From Marinobacter sp. F4216 (GTDB lineage: Bacteria > Pseudomonadota > Gammaproteobacteria > Pseudomonadales > Oleiphilaceae), in NCBI RefSeq assembly GCF_019931195.1, contig NZ_JAIOUO010000009.1:1-64000 (forward strand): a stretch of 64,000 bases of DNA, read 5' to 3'. Shown piece by piece: positions 43,666 through 53,717 of this stretch. A program made the translations under genes and the position numbers. How positions within the stretch are numbered: position 1 is the first letter of the stretch; each line of letters begins with the position of its first letter. A model generated the notes under the pieces. It saw only the letters and a list, made by a program, of their open reading frames with translations. It did no database searches and had not been told where the DNA came from.

Positions 43666-45618
43666 ATGCTAACGATAACCGATCTCAGTTTACAACGCGG
43701 TGGCGTATGGTTGCTACAGTCAGCCGGCCTCACCGTTCAGCCCGGCCAGCGGGTGGCTATTGTCGGAGCCAACGGTGCCGGTAAGTCCAGTCTGTTTCAG
43801 TTGCTTCTGGGCCAGTTGGCGCCGGAGCAGGGCCAGGTGAGCCTGCCCGGGGGCTGCCGCATTGCCCACATGGCTCAGGAAGTCGAGGCTTCCGAGCGCA
43901 GTGCCCGGGATTATGTGCTTGATGGCGATTTCGAGCTGCGGCGGCTGGAGGCCCAGTTGGCGGACGCCGAGGCGCGCGGGGATGATCATGCCCAGGCCCG
44001 CATTCATGGCGAACTGGACGTGCACGAGGCCTGGTCGGCACCGCGCCGCGCAGAAGCACTGCTGAGGGGGCTTGGTTTCGCCGATTCCGATGCAGACCGC
44101 CCGGTGTCGTCATTCTCGGGCGGTTGGCGGATACGGCTCAACCTTGCCCAGGCCCTGATGCGACCATCCGACCTTCTGTTGCTGGATGAGCCCACCAACC
44201 ACCTCGACCTGGATGCCTGTCTGTGGCTGGAGAGCTGGCTGCGCCGGTACAGCGGCACCCTGCTGTTTATTTCCCACGACCGGGATTTCATGGACCGGGT
44301 GGCCAGCCACGTGGTTCATTTCGACCAGCAGGAGCTGGAACTGTATACCGGTAACTATTCGGCTTTCGAGACTCAGCGCAGCGAGCGGCTGGCCCAGCAG
44401 CAAGCGGGGTACGAGCGTCAGCAGGCGCGCATTGCCGAAATTCAGCGTTTTATCGACCGGTTCAAGGCCAAGGCCACCAAGGCCAAGCAGGCGCAGAGTC
44501 GGGTTAAGGCCCTGGAACGCATGGAGCGCATAGCGCCGGCCCACATCGATTCACCGTTCAGCTTTGAATTTCCGGTGGCCGAGAAGGTCTCTAACCCCTT
44601 GCTGACCATTCGAAATGGCCAGGCCGGCCATGGATCCGTACCCATACTCCAGGGCGTCAACCTGACGCTGTTACCCGGCAGTCGGATAGGTTTGCTTGGG
44701 CCCAACGGGGCCGGTAAATCCACTCTGATGGATGCGCTCCGGGGCGAGGGAACCTTGCTGGCCGGTGACCGGGTCTGCGGCGAACATCTGGCAATCGGTT
44801 ATTTCGCCCAGCATCAGCTCGAGTCTCTGGATCTGGATGCCAGTCCCTTCCTGCATCTGCAGCGGCTCAGCCCCCGGGCTTCAGAGCAAAGCATCCGGAA
44901 TTTTCTCGGCGGTTTCGATTTTCATGGGGATGATGCGCTGGCTCCCATTCGCTCTTTCTCCGGTGGCGAAAAGGCCCGGGTGGCCCTGGCGGTGATCGCC
45001 TGGCAGAGGCCGAATCTGTTGCTGCTGGATGAGCCGACTAACCATCTGGATCTTGAAATGCGTCAGGCGCTTACCCTGGCGTTGCAGAATTTTGATGGGG
45101 CCATTGTGGTGGTCTCCCATGACAGGCACCTGTTGCGCAACACCGTGGATGAGTTCTGGCTGGCGAACGAGGGGCAGGTGCAACCCTATGAAGGCGATCT
45201 GGAAGACTACGAGCGGTGGTTGGCGGAACGCCGGAAAGAGGATTCGGAGCCTCCTCGCTCCCGGAATGGCGGGGCACCCGCTGCAGCCGATAGCGGTCAG
45301 AGCGATGGGGCCATTGGTGAGAGCGCGGAAGACCGCAAGGCCCGGAAGCGGGCTCAGGCGGAACTGAGGCAGAAACTGAGTCCGTACCGGAAGCGCCTGT
45401 CCACACTGGAAAAGGACATGGAAAAGCTGCACGGGCAGTTGAGTCGTCTTGAAACCGAACTGGCCGATCCGTCGCTCTACCTGGCAGAAGGCAAGGTTCG
45501 GCTCAAAGAACTCCTGGGTCAGCAGGCGGCGGCTAAGGCGCGGCTCGACGACGTCGAGACCGAATGGATGTCAGTGAGCGAAACCGTGGAGTCCCTGGAA
45601 GCGGAACTGGCTGGCTGA
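43666..45618 (+). CDS. yheS: ABC-F ATPase (YheS/Uup-like)
   Basis: 650 residues, two ABC domains in one chain and no membrane part; ABC-F proteins act on ribosomes. First domain: GANGAGKSSLFQLLLG (about 36), FSGGWRIRLNLAQALM (about 148) and LLLLDEPTNHLDLDACLWLE. The P-tRNA-interaction linker lies at about 240-300 (RQQARIAEIQRFIDRFKAKATKAKQAQSR). Second domain: GPNGAGKSTLMDALRG, FSGGEKARVALAVIA and LLLLDEPTNHLDLEMRQ. C-terminal coiled coil after residue 540. Overall wording is closest to YheS. Confidence 0.92.
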   Translation: MLTITDLSLQRGGVWLLQSAGLTVQPGQRVAIVGANGAGKSSLFQLLLGQLAPEQGQVSLPGGCRIAHMAQEVEASERSARDYVLDGDFELRRLEAQLADAEARGDDHAQARIHGELDVHEAWSAPRRAEALLRGLGFADSDADRPVSSFSGGWRIRLNLAQALMRPSDLLLLDEPTNHLDLDACLWLESWLRRYSGTLLFISHDRDFMDRVASHVVHFDQQELELYTGNYSAFETQRSERLAQQQAGYERQQARIAEIQRFIDRFKAKATKAKQAQSRVKALERMERIAPAHIDSPFSFEFPVAEKVSNPLLTIRNGQAGHGSVPILQGVNLTLLPGSRIGLLGPNGAGKSTLMDALRGEGTLLAGDRVCGEHLAIGYFAQHQLESLDLDASPFLHLQRLSPRASEQSIRNFLGGFDFHGDDALAPIRSFSGGEKARVALAVIAWQRPNLLLLDEPTNHLDLEMRQALTLALQNFDGAIVVVSHDRHLLRNTVDEFWLANEGQVQPYEGDLEDYERWLAERRKEDSEPPRSRNGGAPAAADSGQSDGAIGESAEDRKARKRAQAELRQKLSPYRKRLSTLEKDMEKLHGQLSRLETELADPSLYLAEGKVRLKELLGQQAAAKARLDDVETEWMSVSETVESLEAELAG

Positions 45619-45622
45619 GCCG

Positions 45623-47155
45623 CTAGCTGTCCACAATTTCCAGGGTGAAGTTTTGCCTGGCCAGGAATTCCTTCTCGTTTTCCAGGTCGGCCAGGGTCAG
45701 TGGCCGATCATCCAGCCAGCCTTTCTTGAACACCAGCACCAGGCGGTTGGGGTGCGCGTGCAGCGTCCAGGCAGGAGGTGGCTCCATGTTCCGGGGGTGC
45801 TGAATGATGTTGGCCAGCCGGATCAGGATGCACAGATGCCTGAGCCGGTATTCATCATCCTTGTCGAGGTCTTCGAAGATAGCGGGTGAGAACTTGCGCC
45901 GGTGTCCCCGAACAAGCACAGACAGATCCCGTTGGAACTGTTGGGTAAAACCGGGCAAATCAGAGTAGCGTAACAGGTAGGCACCGTGCTTGTGGTACTG
46001 ACTGTGGGAAATGGTCAGGCCTATCTCGTGCAGTCGGCAGGCCCAGCGAAGCACATCTTCGTCGGCGCTGGTGTGAATGCCCCACGCTTTGGCCACCTGA
46101 TTCCAGGCTGAAATGCAGGTTTCCTCGACGGCTTCGGCGTGGACCTGGTCCACATGATAGCGTTCCTGGAGCGCAGAAATGGTCCGCTCGCGTACGTCCT
46201 CGTGTTTGATCCGGCCAAGGATGTCGTACAACAGGCCCTCGCGCAGCGCACCGTCGGCAAAGGCCATGTCATTTATACCCAGGGATTCAAACGCGCCCAT
46301 CAATATCGCGAATCCGGCCGGAAAAATGCTTTGCCGATCAATCCGGATGCCGATTTCCCCTAGCCTGTCGGTTCTTCCCATATTGATCAGGCGGCGTCGA
46401 AGCTCCTCCATACCGGCACGGGTAATCGTGCCATCGGATATCTTCAGCGTCGCCAGGGCATTGGCGATGGCCTTTATGGAACCGGAAGACCCCACTGCGC
46501 TTTTCCAGCCGGTGGAACGATAGGATTTGCTAATGTTCAGCAATTCCTGTTTGGCATGGGTGACGGCCTTTTCCATCTGCTTGCGAGTAATTTTTCCATC
46601 CGGAAAGTACCTGTTCCGAAAGGACACGCAGCCCATGTGCAGGCTTTCCAGGTGCTGAGGTTCAAAGCGTTTGCCGATAATGAACTCTGTGCTGCCCCCG
46701 CCGATGTCGATGACCAGGCGACGACCCGAATCGTCTGCCAGGGTGTGTGACACCCCGAGATAAATAAGCCGGGCCTCTTCGCGGCCTGCAATGATTTCGA
46801 CCGGGTAGCCAAGAATCTCTTCGGCGCGGGCAATGAATTCGCCGGTGTTTCGGGCGACCCGGAGTGCGTTGGTACCCACAACCTGGACAGACTCCGGAGG
46901 GAAGCCTTTGAGTCGTTGGGCGAACCGGCTCAGGCAGGCGAGTCCCCGCTCCTGAGCTTCTGGCGTCAGGCGGTTCTGGTCGTCCAGGCCGGCACCAAGC
47001 TGGACCTTTTCGCCCATTTTTTCCAGCGTGCGAATTTCGCCGTGAACCACGCGGGCAACGACCATGTGAAAGCTGTTGGAACCCATGTCGATGGCGGCCA
47101 GCACGTCGTTGGACGATGCCGGTCTCACGTTTTCGGCGGTGGATGTCGACGTCAC
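45623..47155 (-). CDS. ppx: Exopolyphosphatase (Ppx/GppA)
   Basis: 510 residues. Removes terminal phosphates from polyphosphate (and possibly from pppGpp). Ppx/GppA actin-like ATPase fold: AAIDMGSNSFHMVVARVV (about 21), then EVIAG-like EIIAGREEARLIYLGVS, LVIDIGGGSTEFIIG (about 150), and a C-terminal HD-like domain from about 320 (CRLHEIGLTISHSQYHKHGAYLL). Adjacent to and divergent from trxA, as in Pseudomonas. Confidence 0.93.
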   Translation of the reverse strand: MTSTSTAENVRPASSNDVLAAIDMGSNSFHMVVARVVHGEIRTLEKMGEKVQLGAGLDDQNRLTPEAQERGLACLSRFAQRLKGFPPESVQVVGTNALRVARNTGEFIARAEEILGYPVEIIAGREEARLIYLGVSHTLADDSGRRLVIDIGGGSTEFIIGKRFEPQHLESLHMGCVSFRNRYFPDGKITRKQMEKAVTHAKQELLNISKSYRSTGWKSAVGSSGSIKAIANALATLKISDGTITRAGMEELRRRLINMGRTDRLGEIGIRIDRQSIFPAGFAILMGAFESLGINDMAFADGALREGLLYDILGRIKHEDVRERTISALQERYHVDQVHAEAVEETCISAWNQVAKAWGIHTSADEDVLRWACRLHEIGLTISHSQYHKHGAYLLRYSDLPGFTQQFQRDLSVLVRGHRRKFSPAIFEDLDKDDEYRLRHLCILIRLANIIQHPRNMEPPPAWTLHAHPNRLVLVFKKGWLDDRPLTLADLENEKEFLARQNFTLEIVDS

Positions 47156-47399
47156 GTTGGTCCAAGTCCTTTTCGTCCGGAGGGTTGCGGTAACTATAAG
47201 CGAAATTCCTGAGGTGTGTCAGTAACGGGTAGGGGGAGCTACGGCTTCACATCCACGAGACCAATCGCGTAAAGTATGGCAATCCAATACGGTGATGAGC
47301 TGTACAAGATAAGAGCAGCTTTATCGGTGAAACCAATGATGCCCGGGGAAGCACGGCAGGCAGGCTGTGCATGCAGGGTGTCCTGAACAGGAAACTGTA

Positions 47400-47726
47400 A
47401 TGAGCGGAAATATCGTAAACGTAACCGACGCTTCTTTTGAGCAGGACGTGCTCCAGTCTGATGTCCCGGTTCTGGTGGACTACTGGGCTGAGTGGTGCGG
47501 ACCGTGCAAGATGATTGCTCCGGTACTGGAAGAGGTCGCCGACGAGTACGCGGGTAAGCTGAAGATCTGCAAGCTCAACATCGACGAGAACGAGCAGACT
47601 CCGCCCAAGTTCAACATCCGTGGTATCCCGACCCTGATGCTGTTCAAGAACGGCAACGTGGACGCCACCAAGGTCGGCGCACTGTCCAAGTCTCAGCTGG
47701 CGGCCTTCCTCGACAGCAACCTCTGA
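47400..47726 (+). CDS. trxA: Thioredoxin 1
   Basis: 108 residues. General disulfide reductase. Active site W32-C33-G-P-C36 and cis-Pro in [15 protein letters not shown] 47400 gives the standard length; the longer frame from 47367 adds unrelated residues. Followed by a terminator. In many relatives rho comes next; here a molybdopterin gene cluster on the opposite strand intervenes. Confidence 0.96.
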   Translation: MSGNIVNVTDASFEQDVLQSDVPVLVDYWAEWCGPCKMIAPVLEEVADEYAGKLKICKLNIDENEQTPPKFNIRGIPTLMLFKNGNVDATKVGALSKSQLAAFLDSNL

Positions 47727-47746
47727 TTACGGATCAGACGGTTCAG

Positions 47747-47781
47747 ACCGCCCCTGGGCTATGCCCTCGGGCGGTTTTTTT
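47747..47781. terminator. Terminator after trxA
   Basis: ACCGCCC (47747-47753) and GGGCGGT (47769-47775) form the stem, followed by a run of seven T; it also faces the end of moaE. Confidence 0.85.
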
Positions 47782-47787
47782 GTTCTG

Positions 47788-48234
47788 TTACTTCCAGGTT
47801 TTCGTCCGGGCCAGATCGGTTTCTTTCTGCTCCACCCAGTGCTCCCCGGATTCCGCGAGTTCCTTCTTCCAGAAGGGCGCGGATGTTTTCAGGGCATCCA
47901 TGATGTATTCGCAGGCCGCAAACGCATCGCTTCGGTGTGCGCTGCAGACCCCAACGAAGACAATCTGATCGTTCAGGCTGAGCCGTCCGACACGGTGAAT
48001 GACCCGGGTTTTGCGAACGTCCCATCGTTTGGACGCCTCGTCAATCAGCCCTGCAATCACCTGTTCGGTCATGCCGGGGTAATGTTCCAGATAGAGGCCT
48101 GTCACGCCTTGCTGGTCGCCGTGGTCGCGAACCAGGCCGGTGAACGTGGCGATGGCGCCGGTGCCCGAACCGCTGTCCCTGAGACTGGCGTATTCAGCAC
48201 CGGGGTCAAAGTCGTTGGTCTGGATCGAGATCAT
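47788..48234 (-). CDS. moaE: Molybdopterin synthase catalytic subunit
   Basis: 148 residues. Transfers sulfur from MoaD to precursor Z to make molybdopterin. Conserved GAIATFTGLVRDH near residue 26, LYLEHYPGMTE, RVIHRVGRLSLNDQIVFVGV, AHR, and the active-site segment SAPFWKKE. One nucleotide after moaD, so translationally coupled. Confidence 0.94.
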   Translation of the reverse strand: MISIQTNDFDPGAEYASLRDSGSGTGAIATFTGLVRDHGDQQGVTGLYLEHYPGMTEQVIAGLIDEASKRWDVRKTRVIHRVGRLSLNDQIVFVGVCSAHRSDAFAACEYIMDALKTSAPFWKKELAESGEHWVEQKETDLARTKTWK

Positions 48235-48235
48235 C

Positions 48236-48496
48236 TCAGCCTCCGGTCACCGGGGGGAAGAACGCGACTTCGTCGCCAGCCTGCACCGGTGTGGTGGCTT
48301 TTGACATGGTCTGGTTAACCGCAATCATGATCGGTTGGTCCCCGTCCAACTGGGCCCAGGGGCCGGAGCGCAGGGCGAGATCCGCGAGGATGTCACCGGC
48401 CGTCAGACCTGGCGATGCCGGAAGCGTCAGTTGTTCCGTGCCGAGTTCTTCTCGCAGACGGGCAAAGAATCGGATGGTAATGCTGTCGTTGCTCAT
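48236..48496 (-). CDS. moaD: Molybdopterin synthase sulfur carrier subunit
   Basis: 86 residues, ubiquitin-like fold ending in the required Gly-Gly (FFPPVTGG) that is thiocarboxylated. Start ATG 48496; a longer frame to 48766 overlaps moeA and is unrelated. Lies between moeA and moaE with 1-2 nt gaps. Confidence 0.92.
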   Translation of the reverse strand: MSNDSITIRFFARLREELGTEQLTLPASPGLTAGDILADLALRSGPWAQLDGDQPIMIAVNQTMSKATTPVQAGDEVAFFPPVTGG

Positions 48497-48498
48497 GT

Positions 48499-49713
48499 TC
48501 AGGCCAAAAGCTCTTCGAATGAATAATACGTTAGCAGATCTCCCGGGCTGACCCGAGTGTTTTCGGGCACCACGGCCAGACCGCCCGCCCAGCAGGCAGA
48601 GCTGAGTACGCCGGAGTTCTGGTTCGGGTAGGCCTCCAGTGTGCATCGATCCGGCAAGCAGGCCTTGCGAGCGCGAATAAACTCCCGCCGAATCGAGGGT
48701 TCGTCCACCGAGAAGTCCGCCGGTAGGGTTTCGCCTGAGGGTGTCAATCGTGCGCGTCCCTGGCATTTCCGGATAAAGGGCATGGCCACCATCAGGAACG
48801 TGACCAGTACCGAGGCCGGGTTGCCGGGCAAGCCAATGACCGGTGTGTCATTCATGTGGCCAAAGGCCAGCGGTTTGCCAGGCTTGATGGCAAGGCGCCA
48901 GAGGGACAGAGTGGACGACTCTTCAAGAACTACCCTGACGTGATCCTCTTCCCCGACCGACACGCCGCCCGTGGTGATGACCAGATCGGAGGCGTCAGCG
49001 GCGCGGAACAGCGTGTCCCGGGTTGCCGTGCGATCGTCGGCCAGAGACTCACACAGGGTAACTTCGCAGCCGGCTTGGGCCAGAAGGCCCAGCAGAGTGT
49101 AGCGATTGGTGTTGTAGATTTGCCCTGCAGCGAGCGGTTTGCCGGGATCCACCAGTTCGTCACCGGTAGTGAGTATGGCGACCCTGAGTCTGCGCTGTAC
49201 AGGAACCCGGGCGAACCCCATGGAAGCCAGCAGTCCCATTTCCTGGGGGCGAATCAGGGTTCCTTGTGGCAAGGCCATGCTGCCTTCGGTGAGATCCTGG
49301 CCGCGGCGGCGGATGTTCTGGCCTTCGCTGACGTCCGTGTGGATCACGATGCCGTCGTCCGAAGCGTCCACGCGTTCCTGCATCACCACGGCGTTGGCAC
49401 CCGCAGGAATTTCAGAACCGGTAAAGATTCGTGCGGCGGTTCCCGGTGCCAGTTCTCCGGGTGGGTGTCCGGCTGGTATTCGGATGGACACAGGTATTGC
49501 ACGACCCGGGTGAACGTCCTCGAACCGTACCGCGTAACCATCCACCGAACTGTTATCCGCCGGCGGAACGTCGGCCGGCACATGCTGGTCTTCCGCCAGT
49601 ATCCGGTGCAGGGAATCGGGCAGTTCTACCGTTTCCCTGGTATCAAGGCCTTTTGCCTGTGACAGAAGGTGACTGAGGGCCTCTTCAAGCGGTGTCAACT
49701 GGGGTGCGGCCAT
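48499..49713 (-). CDS. moeA: Molybdopterin molybdenumtransferase MoeA
   Basis: 404 residues. Inserts molybdate into molybdopterin-AMP. Conserved VPPADNSSVDGYAVR (about 50-64), RIFTGSEIPAGANAVVMQE, the MoCF-binding core LRVAILTTGDELVDPG and VITTGGVSVGEEDHVRVVLEE, then KPLAFGHMNDTPVIGLPGNPASVLVTF. Second gene of the moaB-moeA-moaD-moaE run. Confidence 0.94.
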   Translation of the reverse strand: MAAPQLTPLEEALSHLLSQAKGLDTRETVELPDSLHRILAEDQHVPADVPPADNSSVDGYAVRFEDVHPGRAIPVSIRIPAGHPPGELAPGTAARIFTGSEIPAGANAVVMQERVDASDDGIVIHTDVSEGQNIRRRGQDLTEGSMALPQGTLIRPQEMGLLASMGFARVPVQRRLRVAILTTGDELVDPGKPLAAGQIYNTNRYTLLGLLAQAGCEVTLCESLADDRTATRDTLFRAADASDLVITTGGVSVGEEDHVRVVLEESSTLSLWRLAIKPGKPLAFGHMNDTPVIGLPGNPASVLVTFLMVAMPFIRKCQGRARLTPSGETLPADFSVDEPSIRREFIRARKACLPDRCTLEAYPNQNSGVLSSACWAGGLAVVPENTRVSPGDLLTYYSFEELLA

Positions 49714-49749
49714 GCGTTGAAGCTCCTTGTTTTTGTTCTGAAAGCGGCG

Positions 49750-50322
49750 CTAGCGGGAAGCCTGTTGCCCGATGATGTCCTGGAGCCGGTCAAATGCCCG
49801 TTCCGGCTTTTTCAGGGTCAGCCCTGAGAAGTTGCAGGGGGCGTGTCGGCTGTCCAACTGGGATTTAAGGATGTGCTCCCATCCGGTCCGGCAGGCTCCG
49901 GTGGAACCGGGCAGGCAGAAGATGACCGTGTGGTTGGCCAGACCACCGAAGGCTCGGGACTGAATCGTCGATGAGGCAATTTCGGAAGCCGACAGCCGGC
50001 GGAATTCCTCGCCAAACCCTTCAATGGTTTTGTCCAGCAACGGCGCCACGGCTTCCGGGGTGGAATCCCGTTCGTGGAAGCCGGTGCCACCGGTGATAAT
50101 TACCGCGTGTATGACCGGGTCAGCAATCCAGTTGGCAATCAACGCTCGTACCAGATACACGTCATCGGGCAGCAGCCTGCGGGCGAGCAGCCGGTGCCCG
50201 GCTGCGATGACCTGATCCTCCAGGAACTGGCCGGACGTGTCCTCCTCAGGCCCCCGGGAATCCGACACCGTCAGAAGGGCGACGTTGAGAGGGATCAGTT
50301 CGCTGGTGATGTCACTACTCAT
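49750..50322 (-). CDS. moaB: Molybdenum cofactor biosynthesis protein MoaB
   Basis: 190 residues. MoCF-binding fold, role in adenylating molybdopterin (MoaB or MogA-like). VALLTVSDSRGPEEDTSGQFL, ITGGTGFHERDSTPEAV, RAFGGLANHTVIFCLPGSTGACR. Start ATG 50322 has GGAG upstream; a longer frame to 50340 adds six residues. First gene of the minus-strand molybdopterin operon. Confidence 0.9.
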   Translation of the reverse strand: MSSDITSELIPLNVALLTVSDSRGPEEDTSGQFLEDQVIAAGHRLLARRLLPDDVYLVRALIANWIADPVIHAVIITGGTGFHERDSTPEAVAPLLDKTIEGFGEEFRRLSASEIASSTIQSRAFGGLANHTVIFCLPGSTGACRTGWEHILKSQLDSRHAPCNFSGLTLKKPERAFDRLQDIIGQQASR

Positions 50323-50697
50323 GGTGGGCACTCCGAACATTCAATCAATGTTGTTTTTTACACAGTATCGGTGTGAATTCCGGTGAATGGAAGTAGGATG
50401 GATACGGAAAATGTTTGGAGAAAGAGGAGTCTGCCCGTGTCAGCAGTATGAAATCGATGTTATTTTGGACAGTGCACTTGACATGCGCGGCCCAAGTGGC
50501 CGAATATCAAACCTGCTCGGCAAACGGTTGTTTCCACTCCCGGCTCCAGTCCCATATACACCGGATTCCACTTACAACCGGTTGCTTCATCTGGCCAGCA
50601 TCACGTTCAACGACGATAAGCTTTGACCAAACTGATCAGGGGCACCCCTGTCATTCCATTATTCGTTTACTTCCATTCCTGAAAATCCAACAAAATT
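50323..50697 (+). promoter_or_regulatory. 375-bp leader/promoter region of rho
   Basis: Non-coding by appearance; short ORFs have poor composition and one runs out of frame into rho. It must carry divergent promoters for moaB and rho. rho is autoregulated through its leader in enteric bacteria, which a leader of this length would allow, but no specific element was identified. Confidence 0.4.
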
Positions 50698-51960
50698 ATG
50701 AATCTTACTGAACTCAAGCAGAAATCCATGCCCGAATTGCTCGAAATCGCGCAAGAAATGGGCCTCGATAACCTGGCTCGTTCGCGCAAGCAGGACGTGA
50801 TTTTTACGATCCTGAAGAAGCATGCCAAGAGCGGCGAGGACATCTACGGGGACGGGGTACTGGAAATTCTGCAGGACGGTTTTGGCTTCCTTCGCTCCGC
50901 TGACGCATCCTACCTGGCGGGGCCGGACGACATTTATGTGTCACCGAGCCAGATTCGTCGTTTCAACCTGCGTACAGGCGACACCATCGCTGGCAAAATC
51001 CGACCTCCGAAGGATGGCGAGCGCTACTTCGCGTTGTTGAAGGTCAACGAAATCAACTTCGACAAGCCAGACAACGCGCGCAACAAGATTCTGTTTGAAA
51101 ACCTGACGCCCCTGTTCCCCCAAGAACGGTTGATACTGGAAGCCGGTAACGGCAGTACCGAAGACTTGTCGTCGCGGGTGCTCGACCTGGTGGCACCGAT
51201 TGGCAAAGGCCAGCGTGGCCTGATCGTGTCGCCGCCCAAGGCAGGTAAAACATTGCTGATGCAGGGTATTGCCCAGTCTATTACCCGCAACAACCCCGAA
51301 TGCTATGTGATGGTTCTGCTGATCGACGAGCGTCCGGAGGAAGTGACCGAGATGCAGCGTACGGTACGCGGCGAAGTGATTGCCTCCACCTTCGATGAGC
51401 CGCCCGCCCGTCACGTCCAGGTCGCCGAGATGGTGATCGAGAAGGCCAAACGTCTGGTTGAACACAAAAAAGACGTAGTGATCCTGCTGGACTCCATTAC
51501 CCGTCTGGCCCGTGCCTACAACACGGTTATTCCGTCCTCCGGTAAGGTACTGACCGGTGGTGTGGATGCCCACGCGCTGGAAAAGCCGAAGCGGTTTTTT
51601 GGTGCTGCCCGTAACGTGGAAGAGGGCGGCAGCCTGACCATTCTGGCAACCGCGCTGGTAAACACCGGCTCCAAGATGGACGAAGTGATTTACGAAGAGT
51701 TCAAGGGTACCGGCAATATGGAAGTGCACCTGGACCGGAAGATTGCCGAGAAACGGACCTACCCGGCCATGAATATCCGCAGTTCCGGCACGCGCCGTGA
51801 AGACCTGTTGATGAGCGAGGCGGACATTCAGCGCGTATGGATTCTGCGCAAGCTGCTGCACTCCATGGAGGATGACACAGCAGCCATCGAGTTCCTGTTG
51901 GACAAGCTCAAAGACACCAAGACCAACGACGAATTCTTCCAATCGATGAAGCGTCGTTAA
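50698..51960 (+). CDS. rho: Transcription termination factor Rho
   Basis: 420 residues. Hexameric RNA helicase that ends transcription. It opens [22 protein letters not shown], then the cold-shock-like RNA-binding domain DGFGFLRS with [16 protein letters not shown]. ATPase motifs are [12 protein letters not shown] (P-loop), [16 protein letters not shown] (Walker B), [11 protein letters not shown] (Q loop region) and [20 protein letters not shown]. Full length, no insertion. Confidence 0.98.
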   Translation: MNLTELKQKSMPELLEIAQEMGLDNLARSRKQDVIFTILKKHAKSGEDIYGDGVLEILQDGFGFLRSADASYLAGPDDIYVSPSQIRRFNLRTGDTIAGKIRPPKDGERYFALLKVNEINFDKPDNARNKILFENLTPLFPQERLILEAGNGSTEDLSSRVLDLVAPIGKGQRGLIVSPPKAGKTLLMQGIAQSITRNNPECYVMVLLIDERPEEVTEMQRTVRGEVIASTFDEPPARHVQVAEMVIEKAKRLVEHKKDVVILLDSITRLARAYNTVIPSSGKVLTGGVDAHALEKPKRFFGAARNVEEGGSLTILATALVNTGSKMDEVIYEEFKGTGNMEVHLDRKIAEKRTYPAMNIRSSGTRREDLLMSEADIQRVWILRKLLHSMEDDTAAIEFLLDKLKDTKTNDEFFQSMKRR

Positions 51961-52216
51961 AACGGAATATCGGTCAGCCACGGCGCGCCGGTCTCTGAGA
52001 CTGGCCCGCCGGGATGCCCTATCCCGAACACGCTGTGGATACGTCCCTGTACGCTTGGTCTTGCCATCCCTGGCAAGACACAGTTCGGGGCAGACCATCC
52101 CGGCTATTTTTCCAGACTCCTGCAAGTACTCCTTCCCATTCTGACTTGGTACGAGAGTCTGAACATCTGATTAGCCCTTTATCCCGTAAACATGCCCGAA
52201 CCTTTCGGAGCCCTTC

Positions 52217-53704
52217 ATGAAATACAGCGACCTGCGAGACTTTATTGACCAGCTTGAAAAACTGGGCGAACTGAAACGCATCTCGGCAGAGGTTGAACCC
52301 AAGCTGGAAATGACGGAAATCTGTGACCGCGTTTTGCGAGCAGAAGGTCCCGCATTGCTGTTCGAAAATCCGAAGGGGTATGGCATGCCGGTGCTGGCCA
52401 ACTTGTTTGGCACGCCCCGGCGGGTAGCGCTGGGCATGGGGCAGGACAATGTCACGGCGCTCCGGGATATTGGGAAATTGCTTGCGTTTCTCAAGGAGCC
52501 CGATCCCCCCAAGGGGTTCAAGGATGCCATCGAGAAGCTGCCGGTGTTCCGCCAGGTCATGCGGATGAGCCCGAAGGTGCTCCGATCGGCGCCTTGTCAG
52601 GATGTGGTGATTGAAAAGGACAGGGTGGATTTGTACCAGATTCCGGTGCAAACCTGCTGGCCTGGAGATGCTGGTCCGCTGGTAACCTGGCCGCTGGTCA
52701 TAACTCGTGGCCCCAACAAAGAGCGTCAGAATCTCGGGATCTATCGCCAGCAGGTGATCGGGCGCAATCGCCTGATCATGCGCTGGCTGAGCCATCGTGG
52801 TGGTGCGCTGGATTTCCAGGAGTTTCAGAAGGCTCATCCGGGCGAACCCTACCCGGTAGCTGTCGCGCTGGGCGCTGACCCGGCAACCATACTGGGCGCA
52901 GTGACCCCGGTGCCAGATACGTTGTCGGAGTATGCCTTTGCGGGTTTGCTGCGCGGCAGCAGGACCGAGCTGGTGGATTGCCAGCTGAGCGATCTGCAGG
53001 TGCCGGCCAGCGCCGAGATCGTGCTGGAAGGATTTATTTATCCGGACGATATGGCGCCGGAAGGCCCGTTCGGGGACCACACCGGCTACTACAATGAAGT
53101 CGAGCAGTTCCCGGTGTTTACGGTGGAGCGGATTACCCATCGCAAGGACCCCATCTACCACAGCACCTACACCGGGCGTCCGCCCGATGAGCCAGCGATT
53201 CTTGGGGTGGCGCTCAACGAAGTGTTCATCCCCATCTTGCAAAAGCAGTTTCCGGAAATCGTGGATTTTTATTTGCCGCCCGAGGGGTGTTCCTACCGCC
53301 TTGCGGTAGTAACCATGAAGAAACAATACCCTGGCCATGCCAAGCGCGTGATGATGGGGGTATGGTCCTTCCTGCGGCAGTTCATGTACACCAAGTTCGT
53401 GATCGTCACCGATGACGATGTGAACGCCCGGGACTGGAAGGACGTCATCTGGGCCATGACCACCCGGATGGACCCGGCCAGGGACACCACGCTGATTGAA
53501 AGTACACCGATTGATTACCTGGACTTCGCCTCGCCGGTCGCCGGACTGGGATCGAAAATGGGGCTGGATGCTACCAATAAATGGCCGGGTGAGACCGATC
53601 GGGAATGGGGCACCCCCATTACCATGACTGACGAGATTCGTCAGCGGGTGGACGAACTGTGGGATCAGCTGGGCCTTGAAACCTCGGCCAATAGCCCCGA
53701 CTGA
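52217..53704 (+). CDS. ubiD: 4-hydroxy-3-polyprenylbenzoate decarboxylase UbiD
   Basis: 495 residues. Prenyl-FMN-dependent decarboxylase of ubiquinone synthesis. Typical [22 protein letters not shown] opening, then [55 protein letters not shown] and the catalytic E-x-x-R-D type region [13 protein letters not shown]. Follows rho on the same strand by 256 bp. UbiX, which makes its cofactor, is not in this window. Confidence 0.95.
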   Translation: MKYSDLRDFIDQLEKLGELKRISAEVEPKLEMTEICDRVLRAEGPALLFENPKGYGMPVLANLFGTPRRVALGMGQDNVTALRDIGKLLAFLKEPDPPKGFKDAIEKLPVFRQVMRMSPKVLRSAPCQDVVIEKDRVDLYQIPVQTCWPGDAGPLVTWPLVITRGPNKERQNLGIYRQQVIGRNRLIMRWLSHRGGALDFQEFQKAHPGEPYPVAVALGADPATILGAVTPVPDTLSEYAFAGLLRGSRTELVDCQLSDLQVPASAEIVLEGFIYPDDMAPEGPFGDHTGYYNEVEQFPVFTVERITHRKDPIYHSTYTGRPPDEPAILGVALNEVFIPILQKQFPEIVDFYLPPEGCSYRLAVVTMKKQYPGHAKRVMMGVWSFLRQFMYTKFVIVTDDDVNARDWKDVIWAMTTRMDPARDTTLIESTPIDYLDFASPVAGLGSKMGLDATNKWPGETDREWGTPITMTDEIRQRVDELWDQLGLETSANSPD

Positions 53705-53717
53705 TAAGGTCAGCCGG

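Noticed and set aside
50415..50711. ORF in the rho leader as a leader peptide
   Set aside because: Too long, poor composition, and it runs into rho out of frame; no support for a specific leader peptide.
51961..52216. Intrinsic terminator after rho
   Set aside because: A GC-rich inverted repeat exists near 51980-52010 but there is no T run after it.
52019..53338. 439-codon ORF antisense to ubiD
   Set aside because: Same reason; ubiD is intact on the plus strand.
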